The notes under the pieces: model-generated
What the model saw: the letters and a program-made list of their open reading frames with translations, nothing else
Databases searched by the model: none
What the model was told of the DNA's origin: nothing
Shown here: positions 42,119 through 50,231 of the stretch, piece after piece
Layout of the letters: the number at the start of each line of letters is the position of its first letter
Position numbering within the stretch: the stretch's first letter is position 1
Position numbers and translations under genes: made by a program
NCBI RefSeq assembly: GCF_002897295.1
Contig: NZ_BEXF01000004.1
Location: 337,523 to 401,522 of the forward strand
Length of the DNA: 64,000 bases
Origin: Brevibacillus reuszeri
GTDB lineage: Bacteria > Bacillota > Bacilli > Brevibacillales > Brevibacillaceae
Direction of reading: 5' to 3'

Positions 42119-43552
42119 TTAGTTTTTCGGTTTGTGGAATTCCAATGTTTGTTCCACTTCTTTTACTTTGTTGTACACGTCGGTCATATCTTTCAAATCT
42201 TTTTGATAGTCATAAGTCTTGAGCGTTTTGTTTTCCACGATGATTTTCCCATTGACGATCACATCGGTGACGTTTTGCGGGCCGGCTGCATATGCAATCG
42301 TTGCGTACGGATCATAGGTTGGGAATGTGTTCGGAGCATGGACATCGACGATGATGATGTCTGCGAGCTTACCTGCTTCCAAGGAACCGATTTTGTCTCC
42401 GAGGCCGAGTGCCTTGGCTCCTCCGATGGTCGCCAGCTCTACGACCTTGCTTGGCGGCATCAGACTTTGGTCTTTGTTTACCAGTTTATGGACGCGAGCC
42501 GCGTATCCCATCGTTCCAAATACATCCATCGTGTTGGAGCTCATCGGTCCATCCGTTCCCAGTCCCATTGCGACGCCTGCCTGATCGATCTTGATGGCAG
42601 GAGCTACACCTGTCGCGCCCTTTGTATTGGCGATAGGATTGTGGGCAATGGTCGCCCCTCTTTGTTTGATCAATTGGATATCCTCATCCGAGATGTGGAT
42701 GGCGTGGGCCAAAATGGTGTTCTTGTCCAAAATGCCAATGGAGTCAAAAGATTTGATGACCGAATCGGCTTTCACGCCAAACTTTTTCTCGATCCGCTGC
42801 GGCTCGTCGGCAAACTCAGCTGCGTGAATGATAAAGGGTACCTTGTATTTGTCAGCTAGAGCCTTCGACGCTTTGAGCATCTCGGGGCTCACTGTGTATG
42901 TAGCATGCGGCGCCACTGCAGGTACGATCAAATCACTGTTTTTATACTGCTTGATGAACTCCTCAGCATATTGGAGTCCACCGTACGGCGTTGGAGCGTC
43001 TACGACCGGAGAGCTGATGACGGTCTCTCCCAGCACGCCTCTGATTCCGATGGTTTCCGTTGCCTTTGCGATTTCGTCCTCGTGATAGTACATATCAGAG
43101 TAGGTGGTCACTCCCCCCATGGCCATTTCGATGGCACCGTGGATGGATGCTTTATAGATCAGGTCACGGGAGAGGAGCTTGCCCTCCAGCGGGAAAAAGA
43201 CCTCGAACAGTCTGTTTCCAACTCCTTCCTCCCCGATGCTGCGGAAAGCGACCATCGGCACGTGGTTGTGGGAGTTGACCATGCCGGGCATCACGATATC
43301 TCCGCCGGCATCTATAACCTTCGGTGCGCTGTATTCATCCGCTAGTTTTGCATCGCCGACGGCCACGATCTTGTTGCTCTTGACAACAATGGTCCCGTTG
43401 GTAAAGCGATCCTTCTTGCTGTTCATGGTCAGGACTTGTCCATTTTTGATGATGAGATCAGCACTTTTCTTTTCGACAGCATGAGTCGGTGAAAATGTTG
43501 TCGAGGCAAGCGCCACGGCCAATACAGATAATAAAGCCCATTTCTTTTTCAT
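42119..43552 (-). CDS. Secreted amidohydrolase (chlorohydrolase/deaminase-like)
   Basis: The 477-residue protein has a signal peptide (MKKKWALLSVLAVALASTTF, cut near AVEKK). It then has a full amidohydrolase: HxH in VNSHNHVPMVAF, His in VPFIIHAAEFADEP and TILAHAIHIS, Asp in MGLGTDGPMSS, and a C-terminal GSLEAGKLADIIIVDV. Family members hydrolyse or deaminate N-heterocycles, such as 5-methylthioadenosine/S-adenosylhomocysteine deaminases and TrzA/AtzA. Export is unusual for this family. GGAGGAACCTC precedes the ATG. Confidence 0.85.
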   Translation of the reverse strand: MKKKWALLSVLAVALASTTFSPTHAVEKKSADLIIKNGQVLTMNSKKDRFTNGTIVVKSNKIVAVGDAKLADEYSAPKVIDAGGDIVMPGMVNSHNHVPMVAFRSIGEEGVGNRLFEVFFPLEGKLLSRDLIYKASIHGAIEMAMGGVTTYSDMYYHEDEIAKATETIGIRGVLGETVISSPVVDAPTPYGGLQYAEEFIKQYKNSDLIVPAVAPHATYTVSPEMLKASKALADKYKVPFIIHAAEFADEPQRIEKKFGVKADSVIKSFDSIGILDKNTILAHAIHISDEDIQLIKQRGATIAHNPIANTKGATGVAPAIKIDQAGVAMGLGTDGPMSSNTMDVFGTMGYAARVHKLVNKDQSLMPPSKVVELATIGGAKALGLGDKIGSLEAGKLADIIIVDVHAPNTFPTYDPYATIAYAAGPQNVTDVIVNGKIIVENKTLKTYDYQKDLKDMTDVYNKVKEVEQTLEFHKPKN

Positions 43553-43586
43553 GAGGTTCCTCCAGCCTAAAAATTGAGTAGACTTC

Positions 43587-43616
43587 ATTGTAGCATGTTT
43601 GATCTTACCAAACATG
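43587..43616 (-). promoter_or_regulatory. Promoter and inverted-repeat operator of the secreted amidohydrolase
   Basis: TACAAT (minus, 43587-43592) lies next to a perfect 8-bp inverted repeat CATGTTTG-N7-CAAACATG (43594-43616) that covers the -35 region. This is the expected place for a repressor. The regulator is not in sight. Confidence 0.5.
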
Positions 43617-43652
43617 AAAAATCTACCTTATTCAATGATGAACAGGTAGATC
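43616..43652 (-). terminator. Terminator of the MBL hydrolase gene
   Basis: ATCTACCT pairs with AGGTAGAT (43621-43651); TTTTT follows on the minus strand. Confidence 0.65.
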
Positions 43653-43756
43653 AGGGATAGGGCTTCCTATTTAATAATCGAGAGCAACTCATTTTATCCG
43701 TTTTTTGGAAACGAATGTGCGGAACAAGGGGAACTGATGGGGGAAACTTATCATTT

Positions 43757-44419
43757 TCATCCTTGGATAAGCTCTACTAATTGATCATGTACATTTTTAT
43801 TACTCAATCCCCCGTGATAACAAACCACGGATGCAATATCGAGATTTACATACTTTTTTAACGAGAGACGAGCTGCAGTCATATCTGGTGTGGTTGGGGC
43901 ATGAATTCCTCCAAGTATTCCTTTTACACTGTACATCGAATCCCCGGCAACAAGTGTCTTACTTTGTTTTAAATAAAGGCTGATATGACCGGGGGTATGC
44001 CCAGGAGTATGGATGACGCGAATTCCGCCGCAAAACGGCAGTTCCTGACCGTCAATCAAAGTATAGTCTACTCGGCCTTTCGGAGGATTTTCCAGGTGCC
44101 CGTCTTTTAAAAGTGGGAGCTCCCCCTGAATATAAAGCTTATCCAGCTCGTGTGCATAAACCTTAACTTGATTCCCACACTCCTGCAAAATCTCAGGAAG
44201 ACAGCCTATATGATCCATATCCTGATGAGTCAAAATCACAGCTTTCAGGCTGTCGAGCGACACTCCTGCTTTTTCCATGGCAACCCGTAAATCTTCTATT
44301 TGCCCTGGGAATCCTGTGTCGATTAAAACAGCCGTTTCTCTATCCCACAAAAGAATGGGGTGAATAATGTTCCCATGAAAATCGAGGTGAAGCATTTCTA
44401 CTCCCTTTGAAATCTCCAT
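43757..44419 (-). CDS. Metallo-beta-lactamase fold hydrolase
   Basis: The 220-residue protein has the MBL signature ILTHQDMDHIG (about 62-72; the first motif His is replaced by Gln), TPGHTPGHISLY (about 133) and VAGDSMYS. This resembles lactonases and glyoxalase II-like enzymes. The start is ambiguous: ATG 44419 follows AGGTGTG, and an internal ATG eight codons later follows AAAGGGAG. It has an operator-like repeat in its promoter. The substrate is unknown. Confidence 0.8.
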   Translation of the reverse strand: MEISKGVEMLHLDFHGNIIHPILLWDRETAVLIDTGFPGQIEDLRVAMEKAGVSLDSLKAVILTHQDMDHIGCLPEILQECGNQVKVYAHELDKLYIQGELPLLKDGHLENPPKGRVDYTLIDGQELPFCGGIRVIHTPGHTPGHISLYLKQSKTLVAGDSMYSVKGILGGIHAPTTPDMTAARLSLKKYVNLDIASVVCYHGGLSNKNVHDQLVELIQG

Positions 44420-44432
44420 AATATCACACCTT

Positions 44433-44489
44433 CGTAAAATTTAATTTTTACGTAAAGTTATAATATTACGTGGAGTCGGTTGTTGTCAA
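44433..44489 (-). promoter_or_regulatory. Promoter with inverted repeats for the MBL hydrolase
   Basis: On the minus strand TTGACA (44484-44489) and TATTAT (44460-44465) are spaced 18 bases. CGTAAAA-N6-TTTTACG (44433-44452) and a flanking TTTACGTAAA follow at the start point and look like operator sites. Confidence 0.5.
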
Positions 44490-44511
44490 TATCCTCCCTT
44501 ATTGTTTCAGG

Positions 44512-44928
44512 TCAGGACTTTTTGAGTGATTCTAGGACTTCCAAATAGTGGGCATTGTACATAATGCCAAGGATATTTCCAAAAGGATCAACTACAGTGG
44601 CAGTGACAAATCCTGGACCGCGTTCTACAGGTTCCTCGTATGTCGTCGCTCCCATGGTAAGCAGCTTTTCAAAAGTCGCTTTCACATCATCGACATGCCA
44701 GTATACAATGGTGCCAGCTGGGCTTGCTGCCGATCTAGTGGGGGAGTAGCGGCTATCAATCACACCCAATTCTGCTTGAGTGTCACCAAGGCGAAACTCA
44801 AAATATCCTGGTCGTTCAAAGTATGGCTTGAAGCCAAACAGCTCTGTGTACCATTTTTTCGCAGCTTCCAGATCAGCAGCCCAGAAACTGATGGTGCTAA
44901 GTCCGCGCAATGTGATTGGATTGTTCAT
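44512..44928 (-). CDS. VOC family protein
   Basis: The 138-residue protein starts at ATG 44928 (MNNPITLRGLSTIS) behind GGAGGAACC. It has ISFWAADLEAAKKWYTELFG, YFEFRLGDTQAELGVID, VYWHVDDVKATFEKLL and VDPFGNILGIMYN, the two repeats of a glyoxalase/dioxygenase superfamily fold, with candidate metal-ligand positions. No substrate can be named. Confidence 0.82.
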   Translation of the reverse strand: MNNPITLRGLSTISFWAADLEAAKKWYTELFGFKPYFERPGYFEFRLGDTQAELGVIDSRYSPTRSAASPAGTIVYWHVDDVKATFEKLLTMGATTYEEPVERGPGFVTATVVDPFGNILGIMYNAHYLEVLESLKKS

Positions 44929-45047
44929 AATGGGTTCCTCCATGATTTTAGTAATCGAGTGGGTTATTAGTAACATCATAGCAGTCCAACACTGACAACT
45001 ACGGTCAGTGGAGTTTACATCCGGTTTTCGAGCGAGTTCTTTGAACA

Positions 45048-45076
45048 AAAAAAAGAGACCGCCTTTTGCGGCAGCC
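45048..45076 (-). terminator. Terminator downstream of the truncated gene
   Basis: On the minus strand CCGC-AAAAG-GCGG is followed by TCTCTTTTTTTT. Confidence 0.55.
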
Positions 45077-45117
45077 CCTTGTTCAATTCTAAGCTTGATA
45101 AATAACTGGCATCATGA

Positions 45118-45408
45118 TTATGCCCCTACTGGTCCTACTATTGTGAGAACCAAATCCTTGTATCCATTTGCCTTGATTACGATCTGATATGTTTTGGATT
45201 GTGGGAATAAATACGGAGAGAAATCAATTGATTTCCTCTTTCCGACACCAGGATCGAAGTAGTCGTATCCGCCGGGCCATTCCTCACTTAATGTTTTCAT
45301 TTCGTTAATCACCTCTCCTTCGACAGAATACAATTTTACGCTTGTAATACTCCCGTAATAGTCAGTATCAGCGAAACCAATGCGCGTATCAAATAACCTA
45401 TCGTACAC
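45118..45408 (-). pseudogene. C-terminal fragment of a Shr-like heme/hemoglobin-interacting protein
   Basis: The 96-residue frame contains SPYLFPQSKTYQIVIKANGY and KDLVLTIVGPVGA, typical of the PF07550/DUF1533 domain found in repeats of large exported proteins. There is no signal peptide. A GTG start (45408) has only a weak site, and an in-frame TAA lies a little further upstream next to the intron relic. It looks like the tail of a larger surface-protein gene that lost its 5' part. Confidence 0.6.
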
Positions 45409-45426
45409 AAGGGTCCTGTCTTCGCT

Positions 45427-45505
45427 ATTCTCGTCTTATACCGTATGGCTTTATAACGAGACTACACCGTGCGAGCGACTTTCATCGCACACGGCGTTCC
45501 ATCAA
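45427..45505 (-). mobile_element. Group IIC intron relic (domains V and VI)
   Basis: On the minus strand GAACGCCGTGTGCGATGAAA and GTCGCTCGCACGGTGT form a domain V hairpin (about 45464-45497) with the conserved GAAA tetraloop. A domain VI stem follows (45429-45461), TCTCG/CGAGA with an unpaired A near the base, the expected branch point. Intron-like sequence continues to about 45563 (TTGAATCCTTCCCGTTGATG). No reverse transcriptase or 5' domains remain. Confidence 0.75.
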
Positions 45506-45563
45506 CGGGAAGGATTCAATACAATGGGCAACTCTAACAATACTCGATTTAATGGGTACTTTC

Positions 45564-45587
45564 TCCTAACTAAAGTTAGGACTTTTT
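45564..45587 (+). terminator. Terminator-like hairpin
   Basis: TCCTAAC-TAAA-GTTAGGA followed by CTTTTTG. No plus-strand gene precedes it, so it may be part of the intron relic or a leftover of an older gene. Confidence 0.4.
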
Positions 45588-45594
45588 GTTGAAT

Positions 45595-45628
45595 CCAAAA
45601 AAGAGCAGAGGATATATTCCTCGGCTCC
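45595..45628 (-). terminator. Terminator of the capK-like/amj operon
   Basis: On the minus strand GAGCCGAGG pairs with CCTCTGCTC, followed by TTTTTT. Confidence 0.7.
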
Positions 45629-45666
45629 TGTTCTTTGTTGCGAATATGATCTCCCGGCAAAATGCA

Positions 45667-46509
45667 TCAGAAGAATTTCGTTAAGAAGGAAATTCCTAGA
45701 GCTGCTGGATAAAGGGTGAAGATCGCCAGAATGTTCCCTAGAAAGCGACTGATCCCCAAATAGACCATGGCAGATCGAACGACTTCCATTGGGATTTTTC
45801 GATTAAGCCCTCTGTCAACGATGATGGCGCTTTGCGCGTCTACGAAGAAGAGGAGCAGGAATGCACCGACAGCGTTAATAGCAGGGGAAAGGCTGCTGGC
45901 ACGCGCCATGTACTCAGGGTTCAACCAAGCGGCATAGTAAGCAGCAATCGCTCCCATACTGAAAAAAGTGTACAGCACAATATTCAAGATCACCATGCTT
46001 TTGGGAACGCCATCTAGCTTCAGTTTCTTTACCATTTCGAAGCGAGGAGGAGTCCAGCAACTTCTCAGTGCAGATAAACCCTCTTTTGAGAGAATGAGAA
46101 ACTTGAAAACCCGTATAATGCTGCCGTCTTTTTCTAAACGCTCTACGCCAATATCGTAAAATTTAACGATGGTCGGCATAAAAATGATCGCCAGTGCAGT
46201 TCCGAGCACTCCCCCAACAAGGGTAAACTGCAGCATATGTAGGGGATCAAAGTTTCCTTTTACGGCACGGTCAATGATTCCTCCGATCGGAGCGATAAAA
46301 AACAGGGTTGCGGTTCGGGAACCGAAGGAAATCATGGCGTACAGTGAATTAGAGATCGCTATCTTTTGACCACGTACCCCAGCTAATCGTGACCAGTAGG
46401 AGGTCGTTTCAATAAAATTGGTCAAGGCTATCATTAGAAAAATGAAAAGGAGCCGTTCAATGCTCACCTCACCCAAGAAGCTAGATTCGGTTATATCCAA
46501 GTAGTTCAC
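45667..46509 (-). CDS. amj: Lipid II flippase Amj family protein
   Basis: The 280-residue membrane protein has about seven helices and the Amj (YdaH, DUF2837) pattern: MIALTNFIETTSYWSRLAGV, then SNSLYAMISFGSRTATLFFIAPIGG. Amj was shown in B. subtilis to flip lipid II in place of MurJ. It starts at GTG 46509, three bases after the stop of the CapK-like gene, so the two are co-transcribed. A MOP-family flippase is encoded separately at 4885. Confidence 0.88.
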   Translation of the reverse strand: MNYLDITESSFLGEVSIERLLFIFLMIALTNFIETTSYWSRLAGVRGQKIAISNSLYAMISFGSRTATLFFIAPIGGIIDRAVKGNFDPLHMLQFTLVGGVLGTALAIIFMPTIVKFYDIGVERLEKDGSIIRVFKFLILSKEGLSALRSCWTPPRFEMVKKLKLDGVPKSMVILNIVLYTFFSMGAIAAYYAAWLNPEYMARASSLSPAINAVGAFLLLFFVDAQSAIIVDRGLNRKIPMEVVRSAMVYLGISRFLGNILAIFTLYPAALGISFLTKFF

Positions 46510-46512
46510 ATC

Positions 46513-47928
46513 CTAGAGGTTTAATGTTGTAAATTCCTTTTCCTTCTCTACGCTCGTTGGCGTCGTCACCAGCGGAAATTCTCTGACTGCATATCTAATT
46601 TTACCCGAACTGCTGCGAGGAATTTCATTGACGAACGAGATTGATAGATGGATATTCCCTAATTTTTTCATAATCTCATCGCGGAAGACCTGTTCATCCC
46701 GTTCAAAGTCATGACTGCCAACGTTTTTGACTAATTTTAACGAAACATCCTCATGCGTATGTTGGATTAGCTGATAACCGGAAAAGCTCTCCAAATTCCA
46801 CATGACTTGGTTAAAGTAGTTTCCGTGGACATATGAACCGTCACGCGAAACAAATACGTCGTCTTCTCGCCCTTCCAAACTGCCGAGGATAGGAAGGTGG
46901 TTCCCGCAGCCACATGGCTTATCCGAAAGTGAAACGACATCGCCTAGCTGATAGCGGATTCGCGGCATGGAATAGTTGTTTAAATCGGTAACGAGTAACA
47001 AGCCCTTTTCATTATATCCAAGGGGCTGCTTGGTATGAATATCGACGACTTCCAGATAGCAGTTTTTAGCGGAAATATGCATGTTTCCTTCTGGGCATTC
47101 ATAGGCAATAATGCCGCCATCTCGAGCGCCATATTCATTAATGACCTTACAGTCAAAGGCTGTTTCAATCACTTCTCTCTGCTGAGGCTGAAGTGTCTCG
47201 GCAGTAGTGACGACTGCATTCAGCTTAATCCGTAGTCTCAGATTGTTTCGAATCATCAGCTCAGCCAATAATGCCAAAGCAGACGGATACCCATACAGGT
47301 AGTTTGGTTTGAAGGAGTGAATCTGATCGAGATATTTTCGAATGCTCTCTTCCTTCAAATCATAGGCAGAAATGATCGTTCGGTTTTTTAAGAAAACTTC
47401 TTTCAACTGGTGAATTTGGCTTTGATTTTTCGAAAGTTCAATAGAGGAGCCCCAAACCATCACAGATGGGTCGCCAATTTGAATTCCACTCCAAGACAAT
47501 CCCAACCACCGTGCAGCTTCGAAATGCTCGACAGTTACACGATCTAGATAAAATCGTGTAGGTTCTCCGGTCGAACCGCCAGTGCGATTGGCGATTAGCT
47601 GGGAGCGGTCAGCGGTGTTTGAAATATAACTCTCGCTATTTTCATTGAAATATTTTTTGGTAAGAATCGGAAAATGCTGAATCGAATCAGCGGGGTTAGA
47701 AGCAGATCTGATCAGCTCGTGATCGAGATCTTTATAGGCTGGAACGTTTTTTATAGCATGAGCGAGCAGTTCTTTTAGACGTTCAGACTGATACCGAGAA
47801 ATCTCCTGCTTCGAAAGACTCTGAAATTTTTTCATTTCAGACATATAGGCTCTGATTTTGTTCCCTTTCTTTTTTTCCATATAGGGCCACAAAATGTTTC
47901 TAATCGACCAACCAATAAGAGATGACAC
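46513..47928 (-). CDS. CapK/PaaK-like adenylate-forming enzyme
   Basis: The 471-residue protein resembles phenylacetate-CoA ligase and CapK proteins. It has the ATP-binding NRTGGSTGEPTRF (about 115), NEYGARDGGIIAYEC, a Cys cluster (KPCGCGNHLPIL) and RSSSGKIRY with the late catalytic Lys. CapK-like genes often sit in capsule or exopolysaccharide clusters, but the reaction is unknown. I use GTG 47928 behind AAAGGAG. It is directly followed by amj. Confidence 0.8.
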   Translation of the reverse strand: MSSLIGWSIRNILWPYMEKKKGNKIRAYMSEMKKFQSLSKQEISRYQSERLKELLAHAIKNVPAYKDLDHELIRSASNPADSIQHFPILTKKYFNENSESYISNTADRSQLIANRTGGSTGEPTRFYLDRVTVEHFEAARWLGLSWSGIQIGDPSVMVWGSSIELSKNQSQIHQLKEVFLKNRTIISAYDLKEESIRKYLDQIHSFKPNYLYGYPSALALLAELMIRNNLRLRIKLNAVVTTAETLQPQQREVIETAFDCKVINEYGARDGGIIAYECPEGNMHISAKNCYLEVVDIHTKQPLGYNEKGLLLVTDLNNYSMPRIRYQLGDVVSLSDKPCGCGNHLPILGSLEGREDDVFVSRDGSYVHGNYFNQVMWNLESFSGYQLIQHTHEDVSLKLVKNVGSHDFERDEQVFRDEIMKKLGNIHLSISFVNEIPRSSSGKIRYAVREFPLVTTPTSVEKEKEFTTLNL

Positions 47929-48324
47929 AATGTACACTCCTTTTTTTGCTTGTAACAAAGGTTAAGGGCTCGTCGTACGAATGAAGGCTCGTTTGTTTAT
48001 ACGTTTGAGACGTACACCAAGATACCTCAGTATCTACTTCCTTCAAAACGAATTATACTATACCACAAGTTTACTTTGTGAAAAAGCGGATAGGCTTCCA
48101 TATGGAAATCACTCTTTCTCTTCTTTAAAGAGCTGAATCGTACCAAATGTTCACACCTAGAGGAACTTGCGCGCAAAGCCGCGAAAGACTCATCATAAAA
48201 AACAAAGCATCATCCAAATAGGTAAATTCCCTTTTGGAGTCGCTGCAAAACGGCAACTATTGAAAAGAAATTTGGGTAGTAACAGGCTAGATAATTGAAA
48301 AATGAAGGATATGGAGTGAGCGAC
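47929..48324. other. Intergenic region between divergent genes
   Basis: Nearly 400 bases without a supported gene. It contains a minus-strand TATAAT (48052-48057) that may serve the CapK-like gene with a weak -35, and a 12-base palindrome TTCCATATGGAA (48096-48107). Confidence 0.45.
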
Positions 48325-48870
48325 ATGCAGCTTCCAAAAGTAGGTTTACGTGAATTAACCCTAGGGGATGTGGAAGACCGTTTTCTCTGGTCGCTGGATC
48401 GCGAAGTCACCGCCTATTTGAATGTTCCGGATAAGTTTCCTCCGTTCACAAAAGAAGAAACAAAGCTATGGATCGAGGCATGTATAAACAGAAGTAACGG
48501 ATACATACAAAAAGCGATTACTACCGAAGACGGCAACCACATCGGTTGGGTTGATCTAAAAAACATTGATGAGGCAGACAAGAGTGCAGAAATAGGCATT
48601 GCGATTGGCGATAAGCGGTTCTGGGGGAAAGGGTATGGCTCTTCAGCATTACGAGCGATGCTATCTGTAGGATTTTGTGAATGGGAGTTAAACAAAATTT
48701 GGCTTCGAGTTGATGTAGATAATGAAAAGGCAATCAGATCGTATCGATTAAATGGATTTCAAGAAGAAGCGATTATGTATCAGGATAGATGGAGAAATGG
48801 TGTTTACGTGGATCGACTCCGAATGGTGATAGAGAGAAATGACTATGAACTGTCCGAATCAGAAGCATGA
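48325..48870 (+). CDS. GNAT family N-acetyltransferase (RimJ/RimL-like)
   Basis: The 181-residue protein starts at ATG 48325 behind GGAGTG. It has VGLRELTLGDVEDRFLWS, EIGIAIGDKRFWGKGYGSSALRAML (acetyl-CoA binding Q/R-x-x-G-x-G/A region) and NKIWLRVDVDNEKAIRSYRLNGF. It transfers an acetyl group from acetyl-CoA to an amine of unknown identity, perhaps a protein N-terminus or antibiotic. Confidence 0.85.
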   Translation: MQLPKVGLRELTLGDVEDRFLWSLDREVTAYLNVPDKFPPFTKEETKLWIEACINRSNGYIQKAITTEDGNHIGWVDLKNIDEADKSAEIGIAIGDKRFWGKGYGSSALRAMLSVGFCEWELNKIWLRVDVDNEKAIRSYRLNGFQEEAIMYQDRWRNGVYVDRLRMVIERNDYELSESEA

Positions 48871-48942
48871 CACAATAAAGAAATGATATACTGAAAATAT
48901 AGTCAATTTTACAAGGAAAGCGAGAGAGACAGGGGGTAAATC

Positions 48943-49293
48943 ATGAAGAAAACAGCTGATCAAGGTTCCATCGAACAAGAAATAACCACGTTTGTCAGTG
49001 CTTTTATCAAAAAGACCAACGGCAGGGGACCACGAGATGTAAAAGTGAAGATGGTCGACAACCTAATGCTCTATTTTATTGAAGGCATCCTGTCCCCTAT
49101 GGAGAAAAATATTTTAAAATCACCTCAAGGGAAAAGTACGATATTTGAGGCAAGACGTCTGTACGTGGAAAATATAAAAGAAGAGCGTGTCGCCGCCTTT
49201 GAAAAAATATTAGATGCCAAGGTAATCGATCATTATATTGGTTGGGATATAGATAAGGACTCGGCAGTTGGGGTTGTCGTTTACGAAAAATAA
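48943..49293 (+). CDS. DUF2294 family protein
   Basis: The 116-residue protein shows the DUF2294 pattern: IEQEITTFVSAFIKKTNGRGPRDVKVKMVDN, then LYFIEGILSPMEKNI and a C-terminal VIDHYIGWDIDKDSAVGVVVYE. The family's biochemical role is not established. It lies just before the promoter of the aromatic catabolism cluster. Confidence 0.8.
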   Translation: MKKTADQGSIEQEITTFVSAFIKKTNGRGPRDVKVKMVDNLMLYFIEGILSPMEKNILKSPQGKSTIFEARRLYVENIKEERVAAFEKILDAKVIDHYIGWDIDKDSAVGVVVYEK

Positions 49294-49298
49294 ATAGG

Positions 49299-49327
49299 TT
49301 GCATTATCAGAAAATTTGGTTTATAGT
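49299..49327 (+). promoter_or_regulatory. Candidate promoter of the quinolone/anthranilate cluster
   Basis: TTGCAT (49299-49304) and TATAGT (49322-49327) are spaced exactly 17 bases. Transcription would begin near 49334. Confidence 0.55.
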
Positions 49328-49343
49328 GAACCTACAACTGAAA

Positions 49344-49484
49344 AATGCTGAATAGCAAAGATGATGAATCTTTGTTACCTACTTTCAAAGCATTGGGCGG
49401 TTCTTGATTAAAAACAAGGGCAGACCATGGCTCATTAAAACTAATCTTTTTTAGTTTTAATAGTCGGGGTCTGCCCTTTTTGAT
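49344..49484 (+). promoter_or_regulatory. Structured leader with terminator before the dioxygenase gene
   Basis: AATGCT (49344-49349) can pair with AGCATT (49389-49394) around a perfect hairpin CAAAGAT-GATGA-ATCTTTG (49356-49374). A long terminator-like hairpin follows: AAGGGCAGACC (49417-49427) with GGTCTGCCCTT (49468-49478), plus inner ATTAAAACTA/TAGTTTTAAT and then TTTT. It may be the terminator of the upstream gene, an attenuator of the cluster, or both. Confidence 0.5.
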
Positions 49485-49512
49485 TATTTCTTAAAAGGAA
49501 GGTGAGTAAATC

Positions 49513-50049
49513 ATGAACACATTACTGCCAATCAATTTAACACGTTTTATTGAAGAGAATAAAGAGCTGCTCAAGCCGCCTGTGAACAATAAAGTGATCT
49601 GGAAAGACGCAGAGCTGATGGTGCAGGTCATCGGTGGACCGAATAAACGGCGAGATTTTCATGTGGACCCGTCAGAAGAAATTTTTTACCAGTTACAGGG
49701 AGATTGCTACGTAGAAATTATCAATCGTGAGGGGAAGCGTGAAGTCATCACCGTCAAGGAAGGCGAGATGTTCTTGCTTCCGCCAGATGTTCCGCATTCG
49801 CCGCACCGAGTAGCGGACACGCTTGGCATCGTTATCGAACGAAACAGGGCAGAGGGAGAGCTGGAGGATTTCGTCTGGTTTTGCGACCAATGCGATCAGG
49901 AGATGCACCGTGTCACTGTTCAATTGACCAATATTGAAATTCAGGTGAAGGAAGCCATTCATGGATTTAATGGCAGTGTCGAGCTTCGCACTTGCAAAAA
50001 TTGCGGAAACGAGATGCCTCCGGAAGCGAGTGAATGGAGCTGCGAGTAG
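49513..50049 (+). CDS. 3-hydroxyanthranilate 3,4-dioxygenase
   Basis: The 178-residue cupin enzyme opens the ring of 3-hydroxyanthranilate to 2-amino-3-carboxymuconate semialdehyde. The ferrous ligands are visible in RRDFHVDPSEEIFYQLQGD (His, Glu) and LPPDVPHSPHRV (His). The bacterial extra iron site is present as two CxxC pairs, WFCDQCDQE and RTCKNCGNE. Length matches bacterial HAAO. AAGGAAGGTGAG precedes the ATG. The usual partners of the kynurenine route (kynureninase, ACMS decarboxylase) are absent here, which points to a different source of 3-hydroxyanthranilate. Confidence 0.9.
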   Translation: MNTLLPINLTRFIEENKELLKPPVNNKVIWKDAELMVQVIGGPNKRRDFHVDPSEEIFYQLQGDCYVEIINREGKREVITVKEGEMFLLPPDVPHSPHRVADTLGIVIERNRAEGELEDFVWFCDQCDQEMHRVTVQLTNIEIQVKEAIHGFNGSVELRTCKNCGNEMPPEASEWSCE

Positions 50050-50231
50050 ATTTTCATACTCACATCATTCCGGAGGATCTCTCCAACTTCGCTGAATAGT
50101 ATCAGGGTAAGCGTGGCCGACCCTTCATCGAATGTACAGATGCAAGTCAAACCTCTCTACTTCGGTAATTTTTTCTTGCTACAGTTATCCTTTTCAATGA
50201 AGATGAACATATGGCGAGGGAGGTGAGAAGA

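Noticed and set aside
45380..45592. Plus-strand open frame of 70 codons
   Set aside because: It overlaps the group II intron relic and lacks a ribosome binding site.
49417..49484. Long inverted repeat considered as a small transposable element (MITE)
   Set aside because: No target-site duplication and the T run fits a terminator better.
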